Source: Botrytis cinerea B05.10 (Eukaryota; Ascomycota; Leotiomycetes; Helotiales; Sclerotiniaceae). Taken from it: 64,000 nucleotides of DNA. This document shows positions 47,193 through 59,389 of the stretch, one piece after another. Under the pieces are notes generated by a model, which saw nothing but the letters and a program-made list of their open reading frames with translations, was not told where the DNA came from and did not search any database. The position numbers were made by a program, and so were the translations under genes. The number at the start of each line of letters is the position of its first letter. The stretch's first letter is position 1. The DNA lies in the NCBI RefSeq assembly GCF_000143535.2, contig NC_037324.1, forward strand, positions 1,612,001-1,676,000. The letters are read 5' to 3'.

Positions 47193-47563
47193 ATGCACTT
47201 CCTCACTCAAGCCCTCCTAACCACCACCCTCCTCAGCACCCTCGTGCTCTCGCTCCCCCAAGAACCCCCCATGAATGGCGGCGGCGGCGGTGTCCAAGGA
47301 AACGTACCTCCCCCTCTCCTCCTTCCCACTCTTCACTAACCCCACCCCCTTAGTGCAACTTCTTCTGCTGCGAACGCAATCTCGGCACCGGCGGCACACT
47401 CTGCAAAAACAACACTGCGATTCCGCATCCGTTCTCGGACGATTGCTCTACGATGCCGATTGGAAATAAGCCGAATGGGAGTGGCAAGGCGACGCCGGTG
47501 TGTTGTGCGAATGCGAATTGTTTGGGGCAACCGGGCTGGTGGACGCCGATTACGAATGTTTAG
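47193..47563 (+). CDS. Hydrophobin-like secreted eight-cysteine protein
   Basis: Two exons, 47193-47303 and 47354-47563, with a 50-nt intron (donor GTACCT, branch CACTAAC, acceptor CTTAG); 106 residues. Signal peptide MHFLTQALLTTTLLSTLVLS. A Gly-rich tract (NGGGGGVQGN) follows. The mature part has eight cysteines ordered C-CC-C-C-CC-C, the hydrophobin order. The gaps are 3, 10, 13, 18 and 4 residues. The C5-C6 gap of 18 and the C1-C2 and C7-C8 gaps fall outside usual class I or II spacing. So it is either a divergent hydrophobin or an unrelated protein with the same cysteine order. Codon use is strongly GC-rich compared with the surrounding AT-rich DNA. Confidence 0.75.
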
Positions 47564-48400
47564 GGGTTTTTTTGAGGGGCGGATGAGGGGTGAGGGTTGG
47601 GTTGGGAGTGGGAGATTTGGTGTTGATGTTGATGTTGGAGATGGAAAAGAGGGGGGATAGACGAGTAAAGCGCACCAATCTAATCTCCTTCTTGATGTTT
47701 CTCCCTCACGATACCGCATACAATGAATATGCTGAGCTTGGAAATTCTGCAAACTAAGAATAGATGATTGGAACGACACGAACATTACAATGATTTGAAA
47801 ATTGCGGGTGGCTCTTTGTTTTATTTTTGTTTCTTCACTTGTTTGTTTTTTTGATTTGAGGTTTAGTTATTAGTGTTAGTGTCGGTTGATCTGAAATTTT
47901 CATTTAGTTTGAACTTATGGTTAGTTAGTTACTACTCTTAGGAAACACAGTATACAGAGCAATTCAATTGATACAATCATATTTAGGATCACCTCGCTAA
48001 GGGGGAAAGTTGGGATTTGTGATGTACGCTTGCATAACTTGTGAATGAAAATGATCTGGATGGGTAGAAGTATGATGGATATACATGAGATGTTTAAGAT
48101 GATGTAACAATATGATATAGCACAGAATATGAAAGATCAGGTATGAAGATCTCTTTTCCTTCTTGGGTAAAGATAGATATGGATGGGACGGAGATATTTC
48201 AAGAGATGATCTAAACTTATATTGTGAATGTTAATCCAGAACTAGAAGCGATGATATTTCGCAAAACATTTAGCAATTTGCTCATATCTGATTTTAAAGA
48301 CTAAAGTGATGAATAATAAGCAAAGTACTGTGAGAGGCCCCGCAAATAAAGTCTTCCAAATTGATCGCAGAAACCCCCTCTCAACAATCAACTACCTCCC
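47564..48400. other. Convergent intergenic region
   Basis: 840 nt between the hydrophobin-like gene and the minus-strand NmrA gene. T-rich at 47815-47860. No gene. Confidence 0.4.
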
Positions 48401-49489
48401 TCAAAGTTTTCCCTTCCACCCATCCTCTGAAACCTTCAAGACGGCTTTCAAATTCTCCTCCTGTACGCTCTCCCACAACCCAGTCTTTCCTCCAGATTCC
48501 TCTCTCAATCTTTCCTCTTCCCTTCTAAAAAATTCCTCGGCACTTCTAATCCTCCCCGGATGAATCTCATCCAACAACGTATAGTCTCTATCCAGCACTC
48601 TATCTCTGAACTGCATCCACCAACCCGTAAAATTTCTTTTAAAAGTCATCGTTGCCTTATCCTTCGGATCCGCATTGAATCCCGCTGGCGCATCAACCTG
48701 TGGTCCAAATCTTTCGAAAAACTTATCGAATTCAGTATCGATATATTGCGCCGGATGACCTGTGACCTTTTCAAACGCCGTGGCCATCTCAGAATATGAG
48801 ATATTGGCAATGGCGACAGCGAGATCCATACCATTACTACGATCGGAATGATCGAATAACCATCGAACATAGGGTCCGCAATCTTCCAAACTCACATGAG
48901 GTACTGCACCATCTCCCAATGGAACTCTCCATGTTAAAACATCATTCTCTACACTAGGTGACATGAGTGTTTGCCCCGAAGTGGCCATTTCCATATACGG
49001 ACCGGTGGTAAACAATGCGGCTCCCATTCCATTAGGACTACTTTGATTTTGCCATAAGATCCATTCACCGATTCTTCCTTTCCCATCATAATGACCAGTA
49101 TGATATTTCTCCTGCCATCCACTTTTCTTCAACCCATAGTCAAGATTTCCATACACGAAAAATTTGATTCCTTCCTGAATAGCAATTTCATAAGAACGAA
49201 TGGCCCAAAACATTTCGGTTTTTTCACCCGTGTTAAATCCATCGATATTAATAAATGCTCCATCGCAGCCTTTGTAGCCGGCACGGAGAACATCTTCATC
49301 GGCAAAGGTACCTTCGAAGAGCTCTACATTTCCAAGAGCAAGAAGTTGTTGAGCTCTAGTAGATGTGGTGTCGCGGGTTAGAACTCGAACTTGATATTTT
49401 TTATCCGCAACGAGAGATTTGATGACAGGAATGCCTTGAGCACCTGTGCCACCAATGATGAAGATTTTTGAAGTTTGATGAGATGACAT
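48401..49489 (-). CDS. NmrA-like family NAD(P)-binding protein
   Basis: Single exon, 362 residues, starting at the ATG at 49489; a longer open frame above it lacks family character. The N-terminus KIFIIGGTGAQGIPVIKSL is a Rossmann GxxGxxG site, followed by VRVLTRD, typical of NmrA/HSCARG proteins (atypical short-chain dehydrogenases). Such proteins usually lack the catalytic YxxxK and sense the NAD(P)H/NAD(P) ratio or regulate transcription factors. The C-terminal part (FKRNFTGWWMQFRDRVLDRD) is a common ending in fungal members. The protein is probably cytosolic. Its partner is unknown. The C-terminal 30 residues are charged. Confidence 0.88.
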   Translation of the reverse strand: MSSHQTSKIFIIGGTGAQGIPVIKSLVADKKYQVRVLTRDTTSTRAQQLLALGNVELFEGTFADEDVLRAGYKGCDGAFINIDGFNTGEKTEMFWAIRSYEIAIQEGIKFFVYGNLDYGLKKSGWQEKYHTGHYDGKGRIGEWILWQNQSSPNGMGAALFTTGPYMEMATSGQTLMSPSVENDVLTWRVPLGDGAVPHVSLEDCGPYVRWLFDHSDRSNGMDLAVAIANISYSEMATAFEKVTGHPAQYIDTEFDKFFERFGPQVDAPAGFNADPKDKATMTFKRNFTGWWMQFRDRVLDRDYTLLDEIHPGRIRSAEEFFRREEERLREESGGKTGLWESVQEENLKAVLKVSEDGWKGKL

Positions 49490-50830
49490 TGTGTTTGGGA
49501 ATTTGGTAAATATAAAGGGTTTGCTTGAAGGGAGAAGAGAATTGTAATAGTGTTGAGAGTTGATTTTGAGATATTTCAGTGGCACTTGTGAATTTATAGA
49601 TGAATCAAGAATACATGCTCGAGTATATAGCTTTGAAATATGACGATTGAATTGATTGATTTGGTGCTTGCAATTAAACGGGAAGATGTTTGGTAAACAT
49701 ATTACTCAATATGGTCTGCATGCGGCTGGCTCAGTAATCATCAATTGAGTAACCAGAAACACAGTATCTCTCCAGAAAGCTCACCGAATAATCAAACATA
49801 GACATCGCTGAGATATTCCAAGAATTCTACGGACTCCGAGCCATGTCCATTTCCTATCTTTTCCACGTAAGGCCAGAGTAGATATACAATACTAAAAGAA
49901 TGGCGGGGCAGAATGATGATTAATTCCTACCTCTCAGATGTATGATAAAAATAAATATGGAAAGAGTAGTCTGGCTTTCGCTAACCCTCCGACGCGCTCA
50001 TGTGATATACATATAATCTACCCGGAGGGTATAGACAACTTTTTTCTAAGTAGCATCAAACGCTTGCTTTTGATAACTTTTGAAATGATTGATATATATT
50101 TTAGACTTGTTTTATTATAATGTTATTAAACTAAATTTAAGCTATACCTAGGTAGTTAATTTGAGATAAAAAGTAATAAAATCCAGCAAATTTTTTAGAA
50201 TAAAATGTTAGAAGTTCATTGAATTTAAAAAGGATTTAAACAGATCTTGAGAATCTTTTTAATTTATTAACTAGTTTATTTATATTCTTCATATTGAATT
50301 TTTTATGTAAATTAATAATTGAGTGAATGTTATATGTAACATTTAGAAAAAGACTGTCTAAACCCTCCGGTAGGCCGTTGGGTATTGACCCATTCAAAAA
50401 AGGCTAGGAGGTGGAGCTGAGTAAACACTAGATCATGAAAAGAGATGAATTAATCAACTACTGAGTCGAGTAATAATAATCAATTGAAATCATCAAATTA
50501 TTCACAGTCTCACACATTCACTCATCTCGAGTAAAATAAAAGGAAAGAAAGAAGTTCCATACAAGTCTCTCAAAATCCAATCTCTCACTATGATGAGTCT
50601 CATTTTCACATACAGTCACGTGACCGCGACCATGCTGTACCTCGCGTGATGATTTCCTCAATCCTCGAGATATTTCAACACTCAACGGGGTCGAGTATCA
50701 AAGTCTTAATTGTCAACCTTCGAAACTCTCAAAAGAAGAACAAAACAGATTCCAGACACTCGTTGAAGGAAAACTACACACCAGCATACCTGCACACTCA
50801 TTCAATCAAAACTTCAACACGGTATTCAAA
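49490..50830. other. Divergent intergenic region containing a MITE-like element
   Basis: 1.34 kb between NmrA and the TMEM97-like gene. The centre is occupied by the inverted-repeat element listed separately. The part 50375-50830 serves as promoter of the downstream gene (CACGTGACC-like palindrome near 50620). Otherwise no gene. Confidence 0.45.
50018..50374. mobile_element. MITE-like inverted-repeat element, about 357 bp
   Basis: The two ends are near-perfect inverted copies. Left: CCGGAGGGTATAGACA, then AC and a T run (50018-50046). Right, read on the minus strand: CCGGAGGGTTTAGACA, then GT and a T run (50346-50374). The interior is about 80 percent AT with no coding frame, consistent with a non-autonomous DNA element that was possibly RIP-mutated. 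No clear target-site duplication could be fixed. A second CCCTCCG word just outside the left end (49985) could be an older boundary. Confidence 0.65.
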
Positions 50831-52151
50831 ATGGCATCTTCAATTCTCGACCGCAAATTGGATCTTCTCTACTTGATCTATTTCTTCTTGCATATTCCGG
50901 TTATGTTCTGTAAGTCATGTTTTTTTTTCCCTCTCTAGAGTACTTTTTGAGTATTGTACCTTAGAGATATCTTTCAACGTGCTGTTTCTTTCTCAATTCT
51001 CAAACCAGTGTTGGAGTATAGAAGAGTATTCTCATCACCTCCCCTCTTCCCATCTTCTTTCCTCCTCTCCTCTCCTCCTCTCCTCTGCTCCTACCCTCAA
51101 CCCCTCCCCTCACATCCCCATTCTCAAACTCCTCAACTAACCTCTTCTCTTCTCTAGTAATGGATCTCCAATCTCTCTACCCCGCCTCTCTCACCCCATC
51201 ATTCTTGACCGCCATCAAAGATTTCCACATCGCCAACTACAACGATTTATTCTTCGTTTCACCACCCATTTATTTCAATCTATTTGTTTGGTTGGAATGT
51301 TTGATTCATTTACCTGTTAGCTTTTGGGCTATTAGAGGATTATTGAAAGGTATGTTTTTTGTTTTTTATTTTTTATTTTTGTATGATGAGAGTTGGCTGG
51401 TTTTGAAGGATGGGTTTGGTGGGGGTAGGACAAAAGAGAGGAGAAAAGAGAAGAAGTTGGGAATGCTTTATCTTTGCTGTTATATGATGTGATATCTATT
51501 TACATAAGCGTGTAACATTATATCTATGCATAATGGTAGTAATTGGGTCAACTCTTTTGTTGTTTGGAATATTTAATGTTTAAAACTTCGAATATTCAGC
51601 TTTTTTCCTCTTATTTCCTATCATTCACATATATCACAACACACATATCCTAGCACGTCTACATCATTTCCCTCTTTACTTCCCTCTCTATCGTTTCCGA
51701 TTTCTTCCTCTCTCTTCCCTCTCTATTCTTTCCACTTCCTCCCCTCTCCTCTCTTCCCCGCTCTTCCAAAACTTCTCATCTCATAGTGTCCACTAACCGC
51801 TCCCTCTCTAGATTCACCTCGTATCCCTTTAATACTCCTTCCCTACGCTCTCGAAACCTTCCTCACCACCCTAGTCTGCATGCACGAATACGTCTACTGG
51901 CCCATCCCTCGCTATCAAAAGATTGATTTGACTAAACTCTATGGACCATACATTATGTTGTGTAAGTATTCCCTTCTTCTACGAATATAACATTGATGAG
52001 AATCCGACCCCTCTGTCTTCCCTCAATAAAGAATTATACAATGAAAAACTAACTATATACAGCAATGGTAATGGCTATCGATATGTTCATCCGTCTTTGG
52101 CGTGTCGTTTCCGCTTCCTCCGTCGCAAAGAAAGGAAAAAAGAACATCTAA
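50831..52151 (+). CDS. TMEM97/EXPERA-type four-helix membrane protein
   Basis: Four exons: 50831-50909, 51158-51349, 51812-51961 and 52063-52151; 169 residues. Introns are 248, 462 and 101 nt, unusually long here, and rich in C/T. The spliced protein has four hydrophobic segments, the first being LDLLYLIYFFLHIPVMF. LFVWLECLIHLP and ILLPYALETFLTTLVCMHE carry the conserved Glu/Asp/His residues of the sigma-2 receptor (TMEM97) and EBP superfamily. The C-terminus KKGKKNI fits a dilysine ER-retrieval signal. Proteins of this fold bind sterols or hydrophobic ligands in the ER. The assignment rests on topology and the LExxxxLP and ALETxLT blocks. Confidence 0.85.
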
Positions 52152-53126
52152 ACTTTCTTTCTTCTCGGAACCTCAATCATCAATCTTTCAGTCAGGTAGC
52201 CAGTCATTCAAAAGAACAAACGGACAACAAACTCATCCTCACTCCAAAAAGCACAAAATGATACCCCAAGGGAAAGAAATTTTCTTTCTTATGGCAAGTT
52301 TGTTATGAAGGTTTTTGTTGATTGAGAATCGAGGATCGAGATCGAGAACCTTCAGTCAGGTTTGATTAGAAAAGTTTATTTCAGAGTAGATTACATTACA
52401 TAGTATTCTAGAATTCTGAGTATAAAAATATACACACATATATCATATCGTATCATGCCGTGTTATATCACATCGTATCGTGTCGTATCTATCGTCGATA
52501 CTGATTGTGTGGGTCGAGTTCATTTCACTTCATTACATGTATTTATTGTGTTCCAATTGAATCCAACCCCATTCCATTTCATCCCCTCATTCTCTTAAAT
52601 CCTAATCCCCAATCCCCCATCCCACTCAACTCAACTCACCTCACCTCTCTCCAACTTTCCAATCTCACCCATCAAACACCTCACTACACAAGCCCCCAAG
52701 CCCCTCACATCCTCATACCCCTCCAAACACCCCTCCAAACACCCCATCCTTATCTACTCCTCATTCAATCTTCCGCTCCACACCACACTACATTTCATCT
52801 CTCCCACATATATATACACTTACATCTACTCCCCACCCCTGAATCCCAAAAATTTAACACTAGTCTCAACATCGAAATTCAAAATTCAAAATATCATACT
52901 TAAAGTCCCAACTTAAATATACACATACAGCTACACAAAAACACGATACTCTAAATCAAAGATTCCACATCACCAAATCATTACAGTAACACCTCATCCT
53001 GTCTAATCATATCAAATCAAATGTGAGATCTCATTCATTCATATCCTCAGATACTCTTATATACTTCCAGCCCAACTCATTTACTCTCCTCCCCCCTCGC
53101 TTATCCCCTTCCTCTTCTTTAAATCG

Positions 53127-53254
53127 TTCTCACTATTCTCACTATTCTCACTATTCTCACTATTCTCACTATTCTCACTATTCTCACTATTCTCACTATT
53201 CTCACTATTCTCACTATTCTCACTATTCTCACTATTCTCACTATTCTCACTATT
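53127..53254. repeat. Tandem repeat, 9-bp unit x about 14
   Basis: The unit TTCTCACTA is repeated without a break about 14 times. In one frame it would read Ser-His-Tyr repeats, in the other strand Arg-Ile-Val, but no gene context supports translation. Confidence 0.95.
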
Positions 53255-54166
53255 TTCCCCCCCTCTCCCTTCTTCCTCTCAAAACTAGAATTAGGATCTA
53301 AACTCATTTAAATCCTTATACACCTAGAACCCATACTTAGAATATAAAACTAAGAATCGCATCCAAGCCACTCTCAAACAATTCACTATAATAAATCTAG
53401 TTTTTTATTTTCTCCCTCTCCCTCTCCCTCTAAAAATAAAACATAAGACATCAAAAGAAATCTAAAGAAAAAAAGCTTAAAGTCAAACGCAAAGTTAACC
53501 ATGTATAAATATATACTAATTTAAAAATCATAATCAGATCAGATCAAAATTAATTAATGATTGTATTTTGTTTTCTTCAACGAAATGTTATTAATTTTCT
53601 TTAAAAAAAATATTTATAATCATATTATATATTATATATACTACAAACTATTTGTATACTTATATACTTATATACTCACTTATTCAATAAAACTCTTAAA
53701 AAAGATTTTACTCCATTTTCTCATTCTTCTATTTATTTTCTATCTTTTTTCCCTCATTTATTTCAGCACCTACGATCATCTACTAATCATACACCTATCC
53801 CCTCCCTATATATCTCCCTCGCCTCTTCAAATCCTACCCTTCCCCTTCTCCTCCTATTATTTCTTCCTCATCCCACAACCACAACCAAAACCCACATCCC
53901 ACATCCCACATCCCACATCCCACTTCCTCACCCACTCGGCTACCCACATTCGTCCTCTCGCCATTCATCCAGATCGATATTGACCCAGATACAATCAACA
54001 CAACCTATCTACCTACCCCTGGACCACGATCAACTACAATCAACCCAACCACATCCTCACCTACTCCCCTCCTCCCCTCTTCATTTATTACTCCCATTAC
54101 TCCCACCACTCCCACAACTCCTCAAGCCCAACCCACTCACCCCTCATTCTAAGCAACCCCAATCCC

Positions 54167-54207
54167 TCGAGCGCAGCGAGCAACGGGGGTTTGGGGGCTT
54201 GCCCCCA
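54167..54207 (+). repeat. GC-rich double-hairpin element, copy 1
   Basis: Roughly 41 nt. The first half CTCGAGCGCAGCGAG can form a CTCG/CGAG stem. The second half contains GGGGGCTTGCCCCC, a perfect 6-bp stem with a 2-nt loop. It stands out in AT-rich surroundings. An inverted, near-identical copy is at 56044-56083. Confidence 0.75.
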
Positions 54208-54248
54208 TTTATCATCTATGATATGATATTATACTGCAATGTAATGTA

Positions 54249-54303
54249 ATGTAGTATAGTATAGTATAGTATAGTATAGTATAATATAGTATAATATAGT
54301 ATA
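54249..54303. repeat. TATAG microsatellite, imperfect
   Basis: Units of TATAG with TATAATATAG interruptions over about 55 nt. Confidence 0.85.
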
Positions 54304-54823
54304 TAACAGTATAACAAGAATATTTAAATAAAAAAAATCCAACAATTACTTGTTAAAATCGATTACATGAAAATCCAATTCAACAAAATCAAAATCAAAA
54401 TCAAAATCAAAATCAGAACGAATAAGAGAAAATAGAATAGAAGTAAACAAACGAAATCAAGATAAATCAAAACGAAACAAAATCACATCACATCACATTA
54501 CATTATATAATATAATATAACATCACATTATATAACATAATACAATATACTATATAACAATGTCATTACACCAGCGCGCATTTATCAATTCATCCATCTA
54601 TCATCTATCGATTTGTCCACTTGGGAGATACACAAGATAATTCAGCAAGATGTAATAAAATGTAATACAATACAACAGAAACCACTAACTCCATCCAGCT
54701 GGATTTCAAGCCCCAACACAACAACAAATAAGCTCTCCACTACTCTATAAACTCTACCTAATCCAATCCCATTAATCTCTCCTCGCTAATAATCTCTCCC
54801 CTCTAACCATCCTCCCCCAACAC

Positions 54824-56567
54824 CTAATCTCTCTTCCCATCCCCCCTCCCACCACCCACAAACCCCCATCCATTCCCCACCGGTCCTCCCCCTCCCCCAC
54901 CCCCCTTAACCCCATACCCCAACGGCGTGGCTCCACCCAACCCTTTACCATTCCCTGCACCCATGCCCCCCACCCTCGCCAACCTTCCACTCCATCCCTT
55001 CATCCTCCTCGGAACCTCCCATCCCACCATCCAAGCACCCATAACTGTCGCGCCCGCTCCAAACGCTACAATCACATATCCAATCGTCATCCAATTGACA
55101 TGACCCCCCAGACCATTCCATTCTACTTTTCCATTTTCTCTCGGGAGCAATGGAGTTGGAAACCAACGAATACTTAATTTCAGAGGTAATTCATCTCCAA
55201 TAATAAGTTTCTTCGTAAGAGCTGCTGGACCGGTGATGTGACTTAAGGGACTAGTACTATATGCTACTCCACTGTCAATTACACCAGAATCGTGTTTTAG
55301 AAGATGGTGTTTCGGAACGCTATGAAGAAGAACGTTTAGGTGAGTAGAGATATGAAGATGGGAAAGTTGTAATGTTCCTGAAAGAGCGAAGGTGAGAGGA
55401 ACATATTCTTGTTTATAATTTGGATAACTATTCGTGTGATGAACAGCTGGTGCTGGTCGAGAAGGAATTCGACATGAGAGAGGTGCATCAGAATGAATAT
55501 AAAATTCGAGAAGATGAAAGAACGGATCTGTTATTAGAGGAATAGTGCAGTTGAGTTCTATATTTGAGGAAATAGTTAGTACGTAATCTATTTTCTACCA
55601 AGAGGGAAGAAAAAAATAAAACAAACCTTCTTCAACTCCATATTTTAATTCCAATGATTTTCCCGTTTCATTACATATCGGAAATGGTATGTATTTCAAA
55701 GAATTATCTTCTAGTTGAACATGTTCTCCTGTATCACTGATGGAAAAATTAGCTTTTGCTTCACAGATTTTAATCCCCACTATTTTGCGTTCTCTTTGCA
55801 AAATTCCTCGAAATGCCCTCAAGACTCCTCCCTATATCTGAGTCTGCTCATAGCAAATTCCAAATTTCGACCATAGTCTTCGGCACACACATAATTCGCA
55901 CCCGCGCTTCGTATTCGCGCACAGTTCGCAATAGAAGTCGCATCGTCATGACCACACGCCCATCAATGTCTTCCTCTCCACTCCCGATTCTCCAAATTTC
56001 TCATCTGTTCTTTCTCTTTGTCCATATCCTCCACATCCTTTCATGGGGGCAAGCCCCCAAACCCCCGACCTCGCTGCGCTCGAATGTCGATCATAGATCC
56101 TACTATTTTTCTCTTTTTCCCCTTTCCATCTCTCTAATATCCATTCCACTATAATAATCTCCGAATCGCGTGCGTTCGTGTTGTTGCAAGTGTATGTTTG
56201 CCGGAGACTTCCCCTCCCCTCCACTTTCTCTACCACCCAAATTCCCAATCCTCCTCGCACATCCAAATCCACATCCACATCCGCAACCTCTTAACTCTCA
56301 CCCCCTCCCTCTCCACAACTCCCAAACCAATCCACTCCATTCAGACCAACCCATTCAAACCATTCAAAAGAGAAAAGAAAGAAAAACTTACACATCCCTC
56401 TCCATACACTCAACCGCAATGCCCGCTCCAAAATGATAACTCGGCAAGGGCAATCTCTCCTCATTGCCCTCGAATCCCCCATCTCCCCTCTCATTCTCCA
56501 GCGCGAACACTCCTCCTCCCCAAGCCCCCATTCCCATCCCAATCGCCAACCAAGTAACCGCGCGCAT
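54824..56567 (-). CDS. Conserved secretory-pathway single-pass membrane protein of unknown function
   Basis: Three exons on the minus strand: 56392-56567, 55627-55736 and 54824-55557; 339 residues. Exon 1 codes a signal peptide (MRAVTWLAIGMGMGAW) and SYHFGAGIAVECMERDV. It joins DTGEHVQ in exon 2 only after a 655-nt intron (55737-56391). Intron 2 is 69 nt. Shared blocks with fungal proteins I recall as hypothetical membrane proteins are YIPFPICNETG, EELNCTIPL, LTFALSGTLQLSHLHI and LPLKLSIRW. A single membrane segment (MTIGYVIVAFGAGATVMGAW) precedes a basic cytosolic tail ending in a Gly-rich run. The luminal part has NxT sites and cysteines, suggesting an ER or Golgi protein. The large intron holds the second GC-rich hairpin element. 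Confidence 0.78.
56044..56083 (-). repeat. GC-rich double-hairpin element, copy 2, inside an intron
   Basis: Read on the minus strand it matches 54167-54207 apart from the short AA/GT spacer change, over about 40 nt. It lies in the 655-nt intron of the membrane-protein gene. The two copies are inverted and 1.84 kb apart, on either side of most of the gene. Confidence 0.75.
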
Positions 56568-57641
56568 ATTTATGATTCTTTTGTTTCCTTTCCTCCTCTC
56601 GTTTCGTCTGGGTTCGTCTTTCTTTCGTTCTCTCGATGTAGATTTCCTCTTGTCGTATTTCCCTCGTATTCCCTTCTTCAATCCTTTCTAAAGAAATCTC
56701 GCAACCTCGTCTCAACCCCTCCGATACCAGATCCCGCCTTATTACTTGTTGCTTCTCACTTATCACTTATTACTATTCTCGTTTCCGCTCTTGTTCTCGT
56801 TCTCGTTCTCGTTTCCGCTGCGTATCCGTTCCTCTCACTCGCAGATATTTTCGCCGTGTCTTCCAATCCCAATCCCAATCCCAATCCCTTTCTCAATCCC
56901 TTTCTCAATTCGCAATCCCAATCTCAACCCTAACAATGCCTTCAATGACCCTCTCAAGTTCCCACGTCCTCAAGTCCTCAAGTCCTCAAATTCCTTTCCT
57001 TCCCTTTCCTTTCCTTCCCTTTCCTTCCTTTCACAAGCACAATCACAAATAAATCCCCAATCCTATTAATTCCCTACCAACCCAAGTAAAGTCAACACAG
57101 CCAATCAATCAATCGCACACTCAATCTCAAATTCCAAATCTTCTTATGAGCGAGTGCCTTCCAAAGTGACCTGAACTGAACTGAACACTTTGCATCATCG
57201 AAAAGTTAAGCTCTCCAATTGATTCGCATCCTCCATTACCTATTAGGCATGGATTATCATGCAGGAGGTAAAATAAAGTTTACACTAGCGGCCGCTGTCA
57301 TGAATAGAGCTCAACCCATATTTTTCATGATCGGGCGAGGACATTTATTACTCATTCACTACTGAAGTCACCGTCACCGTCACCGGGAAACTTTTAATAA
57401 TTCAAAAATGATTTGATTTCATATCATTCATTTCCTAATTGTATCATATCTTTTTAACTAATCAACCATCATTCATTCATCCATCCATATTCAAATATCC
57501 AGATGAAAATTCATCTCGTCCTATTTTTTGTTTTCCTCCATGGTAAGATATCGACAAGATCCTGTGCCTTTCCGTCCTTATTTCACCATTACCCCCATCC
57601 TGATTATCCCATAGCTATTTCCCATCACTTCCAATTCTCAT
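56568..57641. other. Intergenic, pyrimidine-rich
   Basis: 1.07 kb. It holds tandem TTCTCG units (about 56775-56815), CCCAAT units (56866-56890), CCTCAAGT copies (56970-56990) and TTTCCTTCCC copies (56995-57030). This is the promoter of the minus-strand membrane-protein gene and the 3' region of PGI. No gene. Confidence 0.45.

Positions 57642-59389
<1,748 letters not shown>

Larger units (their letters stand above)
52152..54823. other. Long CT/AT-rich intergenic region
   Basis: 2.7 kb without a supported gene. It contains the 9-bp satellite at 53127-53254, a TATAG-type array at 54249-54303, CCCACAT copies near 53891-53925, AAAATC copies near 54385-54417 and a GC-rich hairpin element at 54167-54207. 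Open frames here are low-complexity artefacts. Confidence 0.5.

Noticed and set aside
53127..53254. Possible CRISPR-like array
   Set aside because: Nine-bp unit without spacers in a eukaryotic genome: a plain tandem repeat.
53023..53301. Frames coding Ser-His-Tyr or Arg-Ile-Val repeats
   Set aside because: Produced by the 9-bp satellite; no gene context.
56433..57069. Pro/Ser- and Val/Leu-rich plus-strand frames of 107-166 codons
   Set aside because: Low-complexity reading of pyrimidine-rich tandem repeats, partly antisense to exon 1 of the membrane-protein gene.
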